In this document: positions 1 through 6,192 of the stretch, one piece after another | How positions within the stretch are numbered: position 1 is the stretch's first letter | How the letters are laid out: each line of letters opens with the position of its first letter | Assembly (NCBI GenBank): GCA_019115345.1 | Contig: DXDV01000067.1 | Span: 1-13,302, forward strand | Length of the DNA: 13,302 bases | Reading direction: 5' to 3' | Source: Candidatus Intestinimonas stercorigallinarum | GTDB lineage: Bacteria; Bacillota; Clostridia; Oscillospirales; Oscillospiraceae | Program-made: the position numbers and the translations under genes | The notes under the pieces: generated by a model | The model's input: the letters and a program-made list of their open reading frames with translations, nothing else | Told to the model about the DNA's origin: nothing | Databases searched by the model: none

Positions 1-111
1 GCAGCCTTCCTGGCAATCCCCTATTGGAAGGGGAAGTACGCCCGTGTCAAGGTGCCGGCCAGCAGCGCGGCCAATGCAGAGGTTCAGACAGGAGGGGAAC
101 AGGATGCTTGA
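1..111 (+). CDS. ABC transporter permease, C-terminal end (partial)
   Basis: Frame 1 is open from the left edge and ends with TGA at 109-111. The 36 visible residues start with AAFLAIPYWKGKYARVK and end in a polar tail. A short hydrophobic stretch followed by a basic, then acidic, cytoplasmic tail is what one expects at the end of an integral membrane permease. The stop codon overlaps the start of the ATPase gene at 104, so the two are translationally coupled. By context it is the permease partner (COG4120 type) of a substrate-binding-protein-dependent importer whose ligand cannot be told from this fragment. The assignment rests mainly on the neighbour, because too little sequence is present to recognise the family by itself. 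Confidence 0.6.
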   Translation, partial: AAFLAIPYWKGKYARVKVPASSAANAEVQTGGEQDA

Positions 112-898
112 GATCAAGAACATCTGGAAGACGTTCAACGCCGGGACCGTCAATGAGAAGCAGGCCCTGCGGGGCGTCAGCCTGACCCTGAAGGACGGGG
201 ACTTCTGCACCGTCATCGGCGGCAACGGCGCCGGCAAGTCCACCATGCTCAACGCGGTGGCCGGCACCTTTTCCGTGGACAGCGGGAGCATCGTCATCGA
301 CGGGGTGGACGTGACCCGCCTGCCGGAGCACAAGCGGGCCAAGTTCATCGGCCGGGTGTTCCAGGATCCCATGATGGGCACCGCCCCCACCATGCAGATC
401 GAGGAGAATCTGGCCCTGGCGGCCCGCCGCGGCCAGAGCCGGGGCCTGGGCTGGGGCATCACCAAGACGGAGCGGGCCGACTACCGGGAGCTGCTGCGGG
501 ACCTGGACCTGGGGCTGGAGGACCGGCTCACCAGCAAGGTGGGGCTGCTCTCCGGCGGCCAGCGCCAGGCGCTGACGCTGCTGATGGCCTCCCTGAAGCG
601 GCCCAAGCTGCTGCTGCTGGACGAGCACACCGCCGCCCTGGACCCCAAGACGGCGGCCAAGGTGCTGGACGCCACCGAGAAGATCGTCCGGCGGGACAAC
701 CTCACCACCCTGATGATCACCCACAACATGCGGGACGCCATCGCCCACGGCAACCGCCTCATCATGATGTACGAGGGCCGGGTGGCGGTGGACGTCTCCG
801 GCGAGGAGAAGAAAAAGCTCACCGTGGAGCAGCTCCTCGCCCTCTTCAGCCAGGCCAGCGGCTCTGATGAAGCCGACGACAAGCTCCTCCTGGGCTGA
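104..898 (+). CDS. ABC transporter ATP-binding protein (COG1101-like importer ATPase)
   Basis: This 264-residue cytoplasmic ATPase would energise the permease encoded just upstream. The ATG at 104 is chosen because AGGAGGGG lies 7-14 bases before it and it overlaps the permease stop by 8 bases; an earlier in-frame ATG at 44 would add an uncharacteristic tail. Visible motifs are Walker A GGNGAGKST (39-47), Q-loop region VFQDP, signature LSGGQRQ (149-155), Walker B LLLLDEH with D173/E174, and H-loop H207 in ITHN. The full set suggests an active enzyme. Length and C-terminus (LLALFSQASG...DKLLLG) resemble the uncharacterised COG1101 ATPases that pair with COG4120 permeases and TrpX-like binding proteins. 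The substrate is unknown; some relatives carry aromatic amino acids. The last 37 bases, 863-899, recur exactly at 1054-1090. Confidence 0.93.
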   Translation: MLEIKNIWKTFNAGTVNEKQALRGVSLTLKDGDFCTVIGGNGAGKSTMLNAVAGTFSVDSGSIVIDGVDVTRLPEHKRAKFIGRVFQDPMMGTAPTMQIEENLALAARRGQSRGLGWGITKTERADYRELLRDLDLGLEDRLTSKVGLLSGGQRQALTLLMASLKRPKLLLLDEHTAALDPKTAAKVLDATEKIVRRDNLTTLMITHNMRDAIAHGNRLIMMYEGRVAVDVSGEEKKKLTVEQLLALFSQASGSDEADDKLLLG

Positions 899-899
899 G
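863..899 (+). repeat. 37-bp direct repeat, copy 1 (3' end of ATPase gene)
   Basis: This copy covers the last 12 codons of the ATPase gene, including its TGA, plus one base. It is identical over 37 bases to 1054-1090, an offset of 191 bases. It encodes the tail SDEADDKLLLG, which fits the usual end of this ATPase family, so this is probably the original copy. Confidence 0.9.
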
Positions 900-912
900 C
901 CGCTGGCCTGGG

Positions 913-1000
913 GCCCCATCGCAGATGGGGCGGCGGTCACGCCGTACAAGCGTTTTGCGCAGCAAAACCTTGGTATGGGCGGAATTCATTTCCGCCCATA
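913..1000 (+). other. Array of consecutive perfect hairpins (structured repeat or RNA element)
   Basis: Four inverted repeats follow one another almost without gaps. The first is GCCCCATC/GATGGGGC at 913-920/924-931 with loop GCA. The second is CGGCG/CGCCG at 931-935/940-944 with a 4-base loop. The third is CAAG-C-GTTTTGC paired with GCAAAACCTTG at 947-972, one bulged C, loop GCA. The fourth is TATGGGCGGAA/TTCCGCCCATA at 974-984/990-1000, an 11-bp stem with a 5-base loop. Bases 1001-1053 are GC-rich, with GGGGCCCC at 1012-1019 (also at 910-917) and a short GGCC hairpin near 1025-1035. No credible coding sequence lies here. Possible roles are a REP/MITE-like dispersed repeat, an mRNA-stabilising or terminating structure for the ABC operon, or an integration remnant. 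None of the stems is followed by a T-tract, so a classical intrinsic terminator is unlikely. Confidence 0.7.
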
Positions 1001-1053
1001 TAAATGCAATCGGGGCCCCCGGACGGCCTCCGGCCGGCTGGGGAAACAGCGGG

Positions 1054-1090
1054 TCTGATGAAGCCGACGACAAGCTCCTCCTGGGCTGAG
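1054..1090 (+). repeat. 37-bp direct repeat, copy 2 (duplicate of ATPase 3' end)
   Basis: This is an exact second copy of 863-899, separated from it by 154 bases of hairpin-rich sequence. It ends 9 bases before the first usable start codon of the truncated symporter. It serves no coding purpose here that can be seen. A duplicated gene 3' end flanking a small insert is what site-specific integration into a gene end leaves behind, but tandem duplication or an assembly join would look the same. Confidence 0.9.
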
Positions 1091-1099
1091 ACACATAAG

Positions 1100-2167
1100 A
1101 TGATCGTGGCCTACGTGACCATGGGCATCGCCAATCTCCGCAGCGGCGCGGGGAAGCTCCTCCTCATCACCGTGGCCCTTGCCTACGGCTCCACCCTGCT
1201 GGCGGGCACGGTCTCCTATCTGGTCTCCTCCAACCTCTTTCCCTCCTTCATGAGCGCCGGCGCCCTGGACCAGATCGCCGCCACCGCCGAGACCTCCCTC
1301 TCCAGCTATCTCTCCCTCTCCATCCCGCCCCTGTTTGACACCCTCTCCGCCGTAACGCTGGCCTTCATCCTGGGCCTGTGCCTGTCCACCATGCGGGGCA
1401 AGACCATCGGCGACACCCTCTACCACGCCATGGAGGACTTCTCCGGCATCATCGACAAGGTCCTCCACACCGTCATCATCCCCCTGCTGCCCCTCTACAT
1501 CTGCGGCACCTTCACCAACATGACCTACTCCGGCAAGACCTTCGCCATCCTGGGCATCCTGTGGAAGGTCTTCCTGGTGGTCATCGCCATGCACCTTCTC
1601 TATATCGTCCTCCAGTTCCTGCTGGCCGGTCTGGTGGCGGGAAAGAACCCCTTCGCCCTGATCAAAAACCAGATCCCCGGCTACGCCACCGCCATCGGCA
1701 CCCAGTCCTCCGCCGCCACCATCCCCGTGAACCTGGAGTGCGCCGAGAAGGACGGCATCCTGGAGGAGATCCGCAGCTTCGTGGTCCCCCTGTGCGCCAA
1801 CATCCACATGGCCGGCTCCATGATCACCACCACCGCCTGCGCCACCGCCGTGTGCCTCATGTACCAGCCCCCCATCAGCCTGAACACCGTGATCCCCTTC
1901 ATCATGACCCTGGGCATCGCCATGGTGGCCTCCCCCGGCGCCCCCGGCGGCTCCATCATGACCGCCCTGCCCTTCCTCTACATGGTGTTCGGCCAGGAGG
2001 CCGGCGATGTGAACGGCCCCATCTGCGCCATCATGGTGGCCCTCTACATCACCCAGGACTCCTTCGGCACCGCCTGCAACGTGTCCGGCGACAACGCCAT
2101 CGGCACCATCGTGGACGCCATCTACCGCAAATTTATCATGAAGGCTCCTGTGGCCGCGGAGGGATAA
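1100..2167 (+). pseudogene. SDF/DAACS-family (SstT-like) amino acid:cation symporter, 5'-truncated
   Basis: The reading frame from ATG 1100 gives 355 residues, against about 390-420 for the family. It begins inside the third membrane segment (MIVAYVTMGIANLRSGAGK). Landmarks align with archaeal GltPh at a constant offset of 74: QSS at 202-204 (GltPh R276-S277-S278, hairpin 1), HMAG at 236-239 (NMDG 310-313), hairpin 2 near GAPGGSIMTALPF, and D320, G323, T324, N327, D331 (D394, R397, T398, N401, D405). Thus TM1, TM2 and the start of TM3 are missing while everything after them is intact. GltPh Arg397, which binds acidic side chains, is Gly323 here. That points to a neutral substrate, and serine fits the sdaAB-sdaAA genes 6 bases downstream. 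No Shine-Dalgarno precedes ATG 1100. The upstream in-frame extension to 1004 crosses the repeat and encodes nothing membrane-like. It is probably non-functional unless the truncation is an assembly error. Confidence 0.8.
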
Positions 2168-2173
2168 AAAGCC

Positions 2174-2842
2174 ATGTCCTTTATCAGCGTCTTTGATGTG
2201 CTCGGGCCCAATATGATCGGCCCCTCCAGCTCCCACACCGCCGGGGCCGCCGTCATCGCCTTCCTGGCCCACAAGCTCATGGCGCCTCCCCTCACCCGGG
2301 CCGACTTCACCCTCTACGGCTCCTTTGCCAAGACCTACCACGGCCACGGCACCGACCGGGCCCTGCTGGGCGGCGTTCTGGGCTTCTCCCCCGACGACCT
2401 GTGCATCCGGGAGTCCTTCCGCATCGCCGGGGAGCGGGGACTGGCCTTCACCTTCACCCCCAACGAGACCGAGACGGACGTCCACCCCAACACCGTGGAC
2501 ATCCGCATGGAAAACGCCGCCGGACAGGTGATGACCGTCCGGGGCGAGTCCCTGGGGGGCGGCAAGGTGCGCATCGTGCGCATCAACGGGGTCCATGTGG
2601 ACTTCACCGGAGAGTACGCCGCCGTCATCGCCATCCACCAGGACAAGCCCGGCGTGGTGGCCCACATCACCAAGGTCCTCAGCGACCGGGGCGTGAACAT
2701 CGCCTTCATGCGCCTGTTCCGGGAGGGCAAGGGGGACATCGCGTACAGCATCCTGGAGTCGGACGGCGTCCTGCCCGACGGCATCCCGGAGCAGCTCCGG
2801 ACCAATCCCCACATCCACGACGTCATGATCGTTCAGCCGTAA
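2174..2842 (+). CDS. sdaAB: L-serine ammonia-lyase, iron-sulfur-dependent, beta subunit
   Basis: This 222-residue cytoplasmic protein is the beta subunit of the two-chain (type 1) L-serine dehydratase, which with SdaAA converts L-serine to pyruvate and ammonia. The N-terminal SDH-beta domain shows VFDVLGPNMIGPSSSHTAG (residues 6-24) and the KTYHGHGTDRALLGG segment, both typical of the family. The C-terminal part (about 148-222, starting AVIAIHQDKPGVVAHITKVL) is an ACT domain, a likely site of amino acid sensing. The ATG at 2174 follows the symporter stop by 6 bases, and its GGAGGG at 2158-2163 lies within the end of the symporter frame, so translation is coupled. Length is normal for the Firmicutes subunit. 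If the symporter is dead, this gene may still be expressed by read-through from upstream. Confidence 0.96.
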   Translation: MSFISVFDVLGPNMIGPSSSHTAGAAVIAFLAHKLMAPPLTRADFTLYGSFAKTYHGHGTDRALLGGVLGFSPDDLCIRESFRIAGERGLAFTFTPNETETDVHPNTVDIRMENAAGQVMTVRGESLGGGKVRIVRINGVHVDFTGEYAAVIAIHQDKPGVVAHITKVLSDRGVNIAFMRLFREGKGDIAYSILESDGVLPDGIPEQLRTNPHIHDVMIVQP

Positions 2843-2854
2843 GGAGGGACCCCA

Positions 2855-3724
2855 TTGGACTTCAGGACCGCGAAAGAACTTCTGACCCTCTGTTATCAGG
2901 AGGGGCAGCCCATCTCCCAGATCATGCTCCGCCGGGAGTGCGCGCTGGCAGAGACCACCCCGGACACCGTGAAGCGCCGCATGTCCAAGGCGCTGGAGAT
3001 CATGCGGGCGTCGGCCACCACGCCCCTGGAGAGCCCCGGCCGCTCCATGGGCGGCCTCATCGGCGGGGAGGCCCGGCACCTGGCCGCCCACGCCGCCAAG
3101 AAAAAGGGCATCTGCGGGCCCGTGCTTCAAAAGGCCGTCACCTACGCCATGGCGGTGCTGGAGGTCAACGCCTCCATGGGCCTCATCGTGGCCGCCCCCA
3201 CCGCCGGCTCCTCCGGCGTGGTGCCCGGGCTGCTGCTGGCGCTCCAGGAGCACTACCACATCTCCAATGAGCGGCTGCTGGACGGCCTCTTCAACGCCGG
3301 CGCCATCGGCTACCTGGCCATGCGCAACGCCACCGTGGCCGGGGCCGTGGGCGGCTGCCAGGCCGAGGTGGGGGTGGCCGCCGCCATGGCCGCCTCCGCC
3401 GCCGTGGAGCTGATGGGCGGCTCTCCCGAATCCTGCCTGGACGCCGCCTCCACCGTGCTCATGAACATGCTGGGCCTGGTGTGCGACCCGGTGGGCGGGC
3501 TGGTGGAGTACCCCTGTCAGGGCCGCAACGCCGCCGGCGTGGCCAACGCCCTGGTGGCCGCCGAGCTGGCCCTGAGCGGCATCCGGCAGCTCATCCCCTT
3601 CGACGAGATGCTCTCCGCCATGTACCAGGTGGGCCGGCACATCCCCGCCGAGCTGCGGGAGACCGCCCTGGGCGGCTGCGCCACCACCCCCAGCGCCTGC
3701 GAGCGCTGCGGCTGCTGCGGCTGA
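2855..3724 (+). CDS. sdaAA: L-serine ammonia-lyase, iron-sulfur-dependent, alpha subunit
   Basis: This 289-residue catalytic subunit pairs with SdaAB 12 bases upstream. Start is TTG at 2855, chosen because AAGGAGGG at 2841-2848 lies 6 bases before it and the protein then begins MDFRTAKELL, as family members do. The cysteines expected to hold the catalytic 4Fe-4S cluster are present: C168 in GGCQAEVGVA, and C210 and C221 in CDPVGGLVEYPCQGRN. Their spacing (42 and 11) equals that of C343, C385 and C396 in the Legionella enzyme. Other family motifs are PTAGSSGVVPG and NAGAIGYLAMRNA. The C-terminus is unusual: five cysteines in the last 15 residues (275, 282, 285, 287, 288), ending CGCCG. The enzyme should be oxygen-sensitive. 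No clear promoter of its own is seen. Confidence 0.96.
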   Translation: MDFRTAKELLTLCYQEGQPISQIMLRRECALAETTPDTVKRRMSKALEIMRASATTPLESPGRSMGGLIGGEARHLAAHAAKKKGICGPVLQKAVTYAMAVLEVNASMGLIVAAPTAGSSGVVPGLLLALQEHYHISNERLLDGLFNAGAIGYLAMRNATVAGAVGGCQAEVGVAAAMAASAAVELMGGSPESCLDAASTVLMNMLGLVCDPVGGLVEYPCQGRNAAGVANALVAAELALSGIRQLIPFDEMLSAMYQVGRHIPAELRETALGGCATTPSACERCGCCG

Positions 3725-3774
3725 CCACGTCGCCCCACGGGAGCGCCCCTGCCCCATCGGAAGAAATATCAGTT

Positions 3775-4081
3775 ACAAAAGGGCCCGTTGCAGAATCGAA
3801 AAATTCTGCAGCGGGTCCTCTGTTGTCTGGAGCGGTTCAAATTGTCGGGATCGCCGTGAGATCTACGGTTGTCAATCTGAAATGAGCATAGAGCAAGGCA
3901 AAGGCGCGATGGATACCTCTTTCAGAGGGGATACGCTGTGTGGTTTCCCCACGCTTCTTCCAGAAGGCCTTTTGCAGGCACAGCTGCTTCATCTGTGCCG
4001 GATCCTTGCTCGGCGGCACTTTCGAAAATCTAAAGCTCTTCTTTTGTTGATGGGCCTATTTTGCAACGGACCCTTTTTTGT
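3775..4081. mobile_element. MITE-like element with imperfect terminal inverted repeats
   Basis: This fills the 357-base gap between sdaAA and the regulator gene. The left end at 3775-3796 begins ACAAAAGGGCCCGTTGCAGA. The reverse complement of the right end at 4058-4081 begins ACAAAAAAGGGTCCGTTGCA. They match over about 22 bases with two mismatches and a 2-base indel. The interior is visibly richer in A and T than the flanking genes and encodes no convincing protein. A third copy of the repeat lies inverted at 3803-3818, forming a hairpin with the left end. No target-site duplication is evident, so the element is old or its true ends differ slightly. The right end stops one base before the TAG (read at 4084-4082) of the minus-strand regulator gene. 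Confidence 0.6.
3781..3818 (+). other. Long hairpin at the left end of the MITE-like element, 3' of sdaAA
   Basis: GGGCCCGTTGCAGAAT (3781-3796) pairs with ATTCTGCAGCGGGTCC (3803-3818) around the loop CGAAAA, giving 16 base pairs with two G-T pairs. It lies 57 bases after the sdaAA stop and could end or stabilise the sda transcript. The sequence after it (TCTGTTGTCTGG) is only moderately T-rich, so an efficient intrinsic terminator is doubtful. Confidence 0.6.
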
Positions 4082-5548
4082 CTATGGGGCCGCGGGACCC
4101 TCGCCGCCCTCCTCCTGCTGGAGGGTGAGCATCCGGTAGAGCATCCCGCCGTAGCGCCCCTCCAGCTCGGCCACGTCCCGGTAGTCGAAGCTCCGGCACA
4201 GGGGCAGGCCGCGCAGTCCCTCCAGGTAGCGCCGGGCGGCCTGGATGAGCACATCGCACTGCACGGTGTAGAACATGGGCCCCTTCCCCGTCAGGTAAGC
4301 TCCCGGGCTCTTGAGGAAGAGCTTTTTGGGGCTGAGATAGACGGCGAAGCCGGGGGGCGGCCCCGGAGGCAGGGCGTCGTCGTCCAACACCAGGAAGCGG
4401 ATGTCGTGGTTGGCCAGCACCCGCTCCTTGATGCTCTCCAGGTGCTCCAGCCGCTGGGCGGGGGACATGCGGTAGAGGATGTCGGCGAAGAGGAGCCGCC
4501 CCGACTCCAGATAGCGGAGCACCGAGGACTTGAGGAGGTAGAAGTCGATGTGGCTCTTCTGAAAGACCTCCTCCCAGGTGATGAACAGCCGCCGCAGGTC
4601 CCAGGCGGGGCCGTCGGCCGGGTCCCCCGCCCGGATGAGGGGCTCGCAGACCGAGGAGGGCAGCAGAAACTCGAACCCATAGGGGGAGAAGAACTGAAAC
4701 TGATCCCGGCTGTAAAAGTCGGTGCGGTATCCGCCCCGGCGCATATCCTCCGGCCGGGCGGGAGCGAGGAGGACCTGCCGCTCCCGGAGCCGGCCCAGGG
4801 CGGTCTCCCTCAGCCGGGCGGCGGCGGCGCCCTGGACCATCACCAGGGCGTCCAGCTCCCCATGGCCCTCCATGCTCATGAGCATGCCGCAGCCCTCGTC
4901 CACCGTCAGGATGCCCTCCCGCTCCAGGCCGGCGCCGTCATAGAGGGTGAGGAAGCTCCCACGGTTCCGGCTGAGAAAGCCGTAGAGCAGCCCCATCTCC
5001 TCCTCGCGGCCGTCCTGAAACCGCGCCAGGTCCAGGGCGGCGTGGATGTGGCAGCCCTCCCGCCGGAAGAGCCGTTCCAGCACCACGAAGTCCCGGCTTT
5101 TGAGGAGGGTGAGCAGGTCCACGGTGCACACCACCGTCCCCCCCTCCGGCGGGAGGGAGAGGTCCCGCAGGCGGCCCAGGATCTCATGGCGCTGAAGAAG
5201 GAGTTCCACCTCCGTTCCCGGCGCGGGGGCGGGGGCGGAGCGCTGGTGGGCCGAGGCGTCATAGGCCCGGGACAGCAGGGCGGTGATCCCCTCCTCCAGG
5301 CCGCCCCCGGCGGCCTCCGGGAAGGCGGCGGCAAAGGCCCCCTCCAGCCCGTCCCGGCGGATGGCGGCGGCAAAATACCGCCCCAGCGCCACATCCACCA
5401 CATGGGCCGTCTTGGGGGCGGGGAGCAGGTCCTTGTTGCACCATTTGCTGATGTAGGAGACGTCGTAGCCCACCTCATCGGCCACCGCGTAGAGCTTGCT
5501 GCCCGTGAAGTCCAGCAGCCGCCGCAGCACCGCGCCGTACTCCGTCAT
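4082..5548 (-). CDS. Large XRE-like helix-turn-helix regulator (488 aa), function unassigned
   Basis: The N-terminus (residues about 5-55) resembles a Cro/C1-type DNA-binding domain, with the candidate recognition segment GYDVSYISKWCNKDLLP at 27-43. The remaining 430 or so residues match no effector domain I can name. They are soluble, without membrane segments, and include a conserved-looking core near YSRDQFQFFSPYGFEFLLP and FADILYRMSPAQRLEHLESI. Start ATG at 5548 is preferred because GGAGGG (5560-5555 on this strand) lies 6 bases before it. The ATG at 5554 abuts that site, and a longer frame to 5683 would read through the promoter. The gene is transcribed away from the dehydratase operon, with a promoter and palindromes between, so it is a plausible local regulator of that operon and itself. 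The C-terminus ends in a low-complexity EEGGEGPAAP next to the MITE-like element. Confidence 0.8.
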   Translation of the reverse strand: MTEYGAVLRRLLDFTGSKLYAVADEVGYDVSYISKWCNKDLLPAPKTAHVVDVALGRYFAAAIRRDGLEGAFAAAFPEAAGGGLEEGITALLSRAYDASAHQRSAPAPAPGTEVELLLQRHEILGRLRDLSLPPEGGTVVCTVDLLTLLKSRDFVVLERLFRREGCHIHAALDLARFQDGREEEMGLLYGFLSRNRGSFLTLYDGAGLEREGILTVDEGCGMLMSMEGHGELDALVMVQGAAAARLRETALGRLRERQVLLAPARPEDMRRGGYRTDFYSRDQFQFFSPYGFEFLLPSSVCEPLIRAGDPADGPAWDLRRLFITWEEVFQKSHIDFYLLKSSVLRYLESGRLLFADILYRMSPAQRLEHLESIKERVLANHDIRFLVLDDDALPPGPPPGFAVYLSPKKLFLKSPGAYLTGKGPMFYTVQCDVLIQAARRYLEGLRGLPLCRSFDYRDVAELEGRYGGMLYRMLTLQQEEGGEGPAAP

Positions 5549-5579
5549 GTCCATCCCTCCCTGCGCTCCATGTGATATC

Positions 5580-5608
5580 AGTATAACATGGCAGGCCCCA
5601 TTTTTCAA
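5580..5608 (-). promoter_or_regulatory. Sigma-A-type promoter of the HTH regulator gene
   Basis: On the minus strand, TTGAAA (5608-5603) and TATACT (5585-5580) are separated by exactly 17 bases, close to the housekeeping consensus. The -10 box lies 31 bases upstream of the chosen regulator start, leaving room for the GGAGGG ribosome binding site. Confidence 0.7.
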
Positions 5609-5613
5609 ATGGA

Positions 5614-5652
5614 TCAAGCTTGAATTCAATTGCATGTCCGATTCAAGTTTGA
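5614..5652. promoter_or_regulatory. Candidate operator: two TCAAGyTTGA palindromes between divergent genes
   Basis: TCAAGCTTGA at 5614-5623 is a perfect 10-bp palindrome. TCAAGTTTGA at 5643-5652 differs at one base, 29 bases away. A further palindrome, TTGAATTCAA, overlaps the first at 5620-5629. They lie just upstream of the regulator's -35 box and upstream of the operon start, in an AT-rich stretch. This arrangement suits an autoregulating divergent regulator, though 29 bases is not a whole number of helical turns. Confidence 0.45.
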
Positions 5653-5707
5653 GGCAACTAAGTTCCAGATTTGTCCATTGCATTTCATGGCTTCACGCCG
5701 GCAAACC

Positions 5708-5716
5708 TGCTACACT
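5708..5716 (+). promoter_or_regulatory. Possible extended -10 promoter of the dehydratase operon
   Basis: TGCTACACT contains a TGn extension directly before TACACT and lies 31 bases upstream of the ATG at 5748. No good -35 box is found at 16-18 bases; TGGCTT at 5688-5693 is the best match at 17. A weak -35 with an extended -10 would suit an activated or regulated promoter. Tentative. Confidence 0.35.
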
Positions 5717-5747
5717 GAGGGCACATCAAGAGAAAGGGTGACGCCTT

Positions 5748-6179
5748 ATGAAACCCATGCGGATGCACCATGTGGGCGTGGTCCTCCCCACGGTGGAGCA
5801 GGCCGAGCGCCTCATGGAGCTCTTCGGCCTGGAGGTGGACTACCGGGGCTATGTGAAAAGCTACCACGCCGACCTCATCTTCACCAAGTACGGACCCAAC
5901 GAGAGTCCCATCGAGTTCATCATCCCCCACGAGGGGGTGCTCACCCGCTTCAACGGCGGAAAAGGCGGCATCGCCCACATCGCCTTCGAGGTGGACGATG
6001 TGGAGGCCGCCAGCCGGGAGCTGGAGGCCGCCGGTCTGGAGATGCTGGAAAAAGAAGCGGTGGAGGGTACCTCCGACATCATCGTCAACTTCCTCCGCCC
6101 CCGGTACTCCGAGGGCATCCTCTTCGAGCTGGTCCAGACGGTGGCCCCCATCGACCGGAGCGGCGCCAACCATTCATAA
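5748..6179 (+). CDS. VOC-superfamily (glyoxalase/methylmalonyl-CoA epimerase-like) protein
   Basis: This 143-residue cytoplasmic protein is the first gene of the operon. It has two beta-alpha-beta-beta-beta repeats of the vicinal oxygen chelate fold: the first starts at MHHVGVVLPTVEQAE and the second at GGIAHIAFEVDDVEAA. Likely metal ligands, one per expected strand, are H8, E56, H77 and E127 (FELVQ). The DHVA-like opening and length fit methylmalonyl-CoA epimerase relatives better than glyoxalase I, but the substrate is not determined. The start is supported by an AAAGGG at 5734-5739. The next gene, the dehydratase activator, starts 13 bases after its stop. Because the dehydratase family needs the (R)-2-hydroxyacyl-CoA, an epimerase acting on the CoA thioester is an attractive guess. 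A detoxifying or regulatory glyoxalase-like role cannot be excluded. Confidence 0.85.
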   Translation: MKPMRMHHVGVVLPTVEQAERLMELFGLEVDYRGYVKSYHADLIFTKYGPNESPIEFIIPHEGVLTRFNGGKGGIAHIAFEVDDVEAASRELEAAGLEMLEKEAVEGTSDIIVNFLRPRYSEGILFELVQTVAPIDRSGANHS

Positions 6180-6192
6180 GGGAGGCAGCAGC

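Noticed and set aside
986..3757. A 923-codon open frame on the minus strand across the symporter and sda genes
   Set aside because: Its translation is low-complexity (G, H, A, D, V rich) and has no family motif. It is the mirror of strongly GC-biased codons in the plus-strand genes.
3837..4019. A 60-codon minus-strand frame inside the MITE-like element (a plus-strand frame also runs 3882-4139)
   Set aside because: No ribosome binding site or recognised domain, and the frames run through inverted-repeat DNA. Not supported as genes.
4061..5575. A 504-codon plus-strand frame opposite the regulator gene
   Set aside because: Proline/glutamine/glycine-rich shadow. The minus-strand frame has a good start site, promoter and HTH domain.
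5549..5683. Longer regulator start at 5683 on the minus strand
   Set aside because: The extension would encode the promoter and palindromes, and the strong GGAGGG sits just before 5548.
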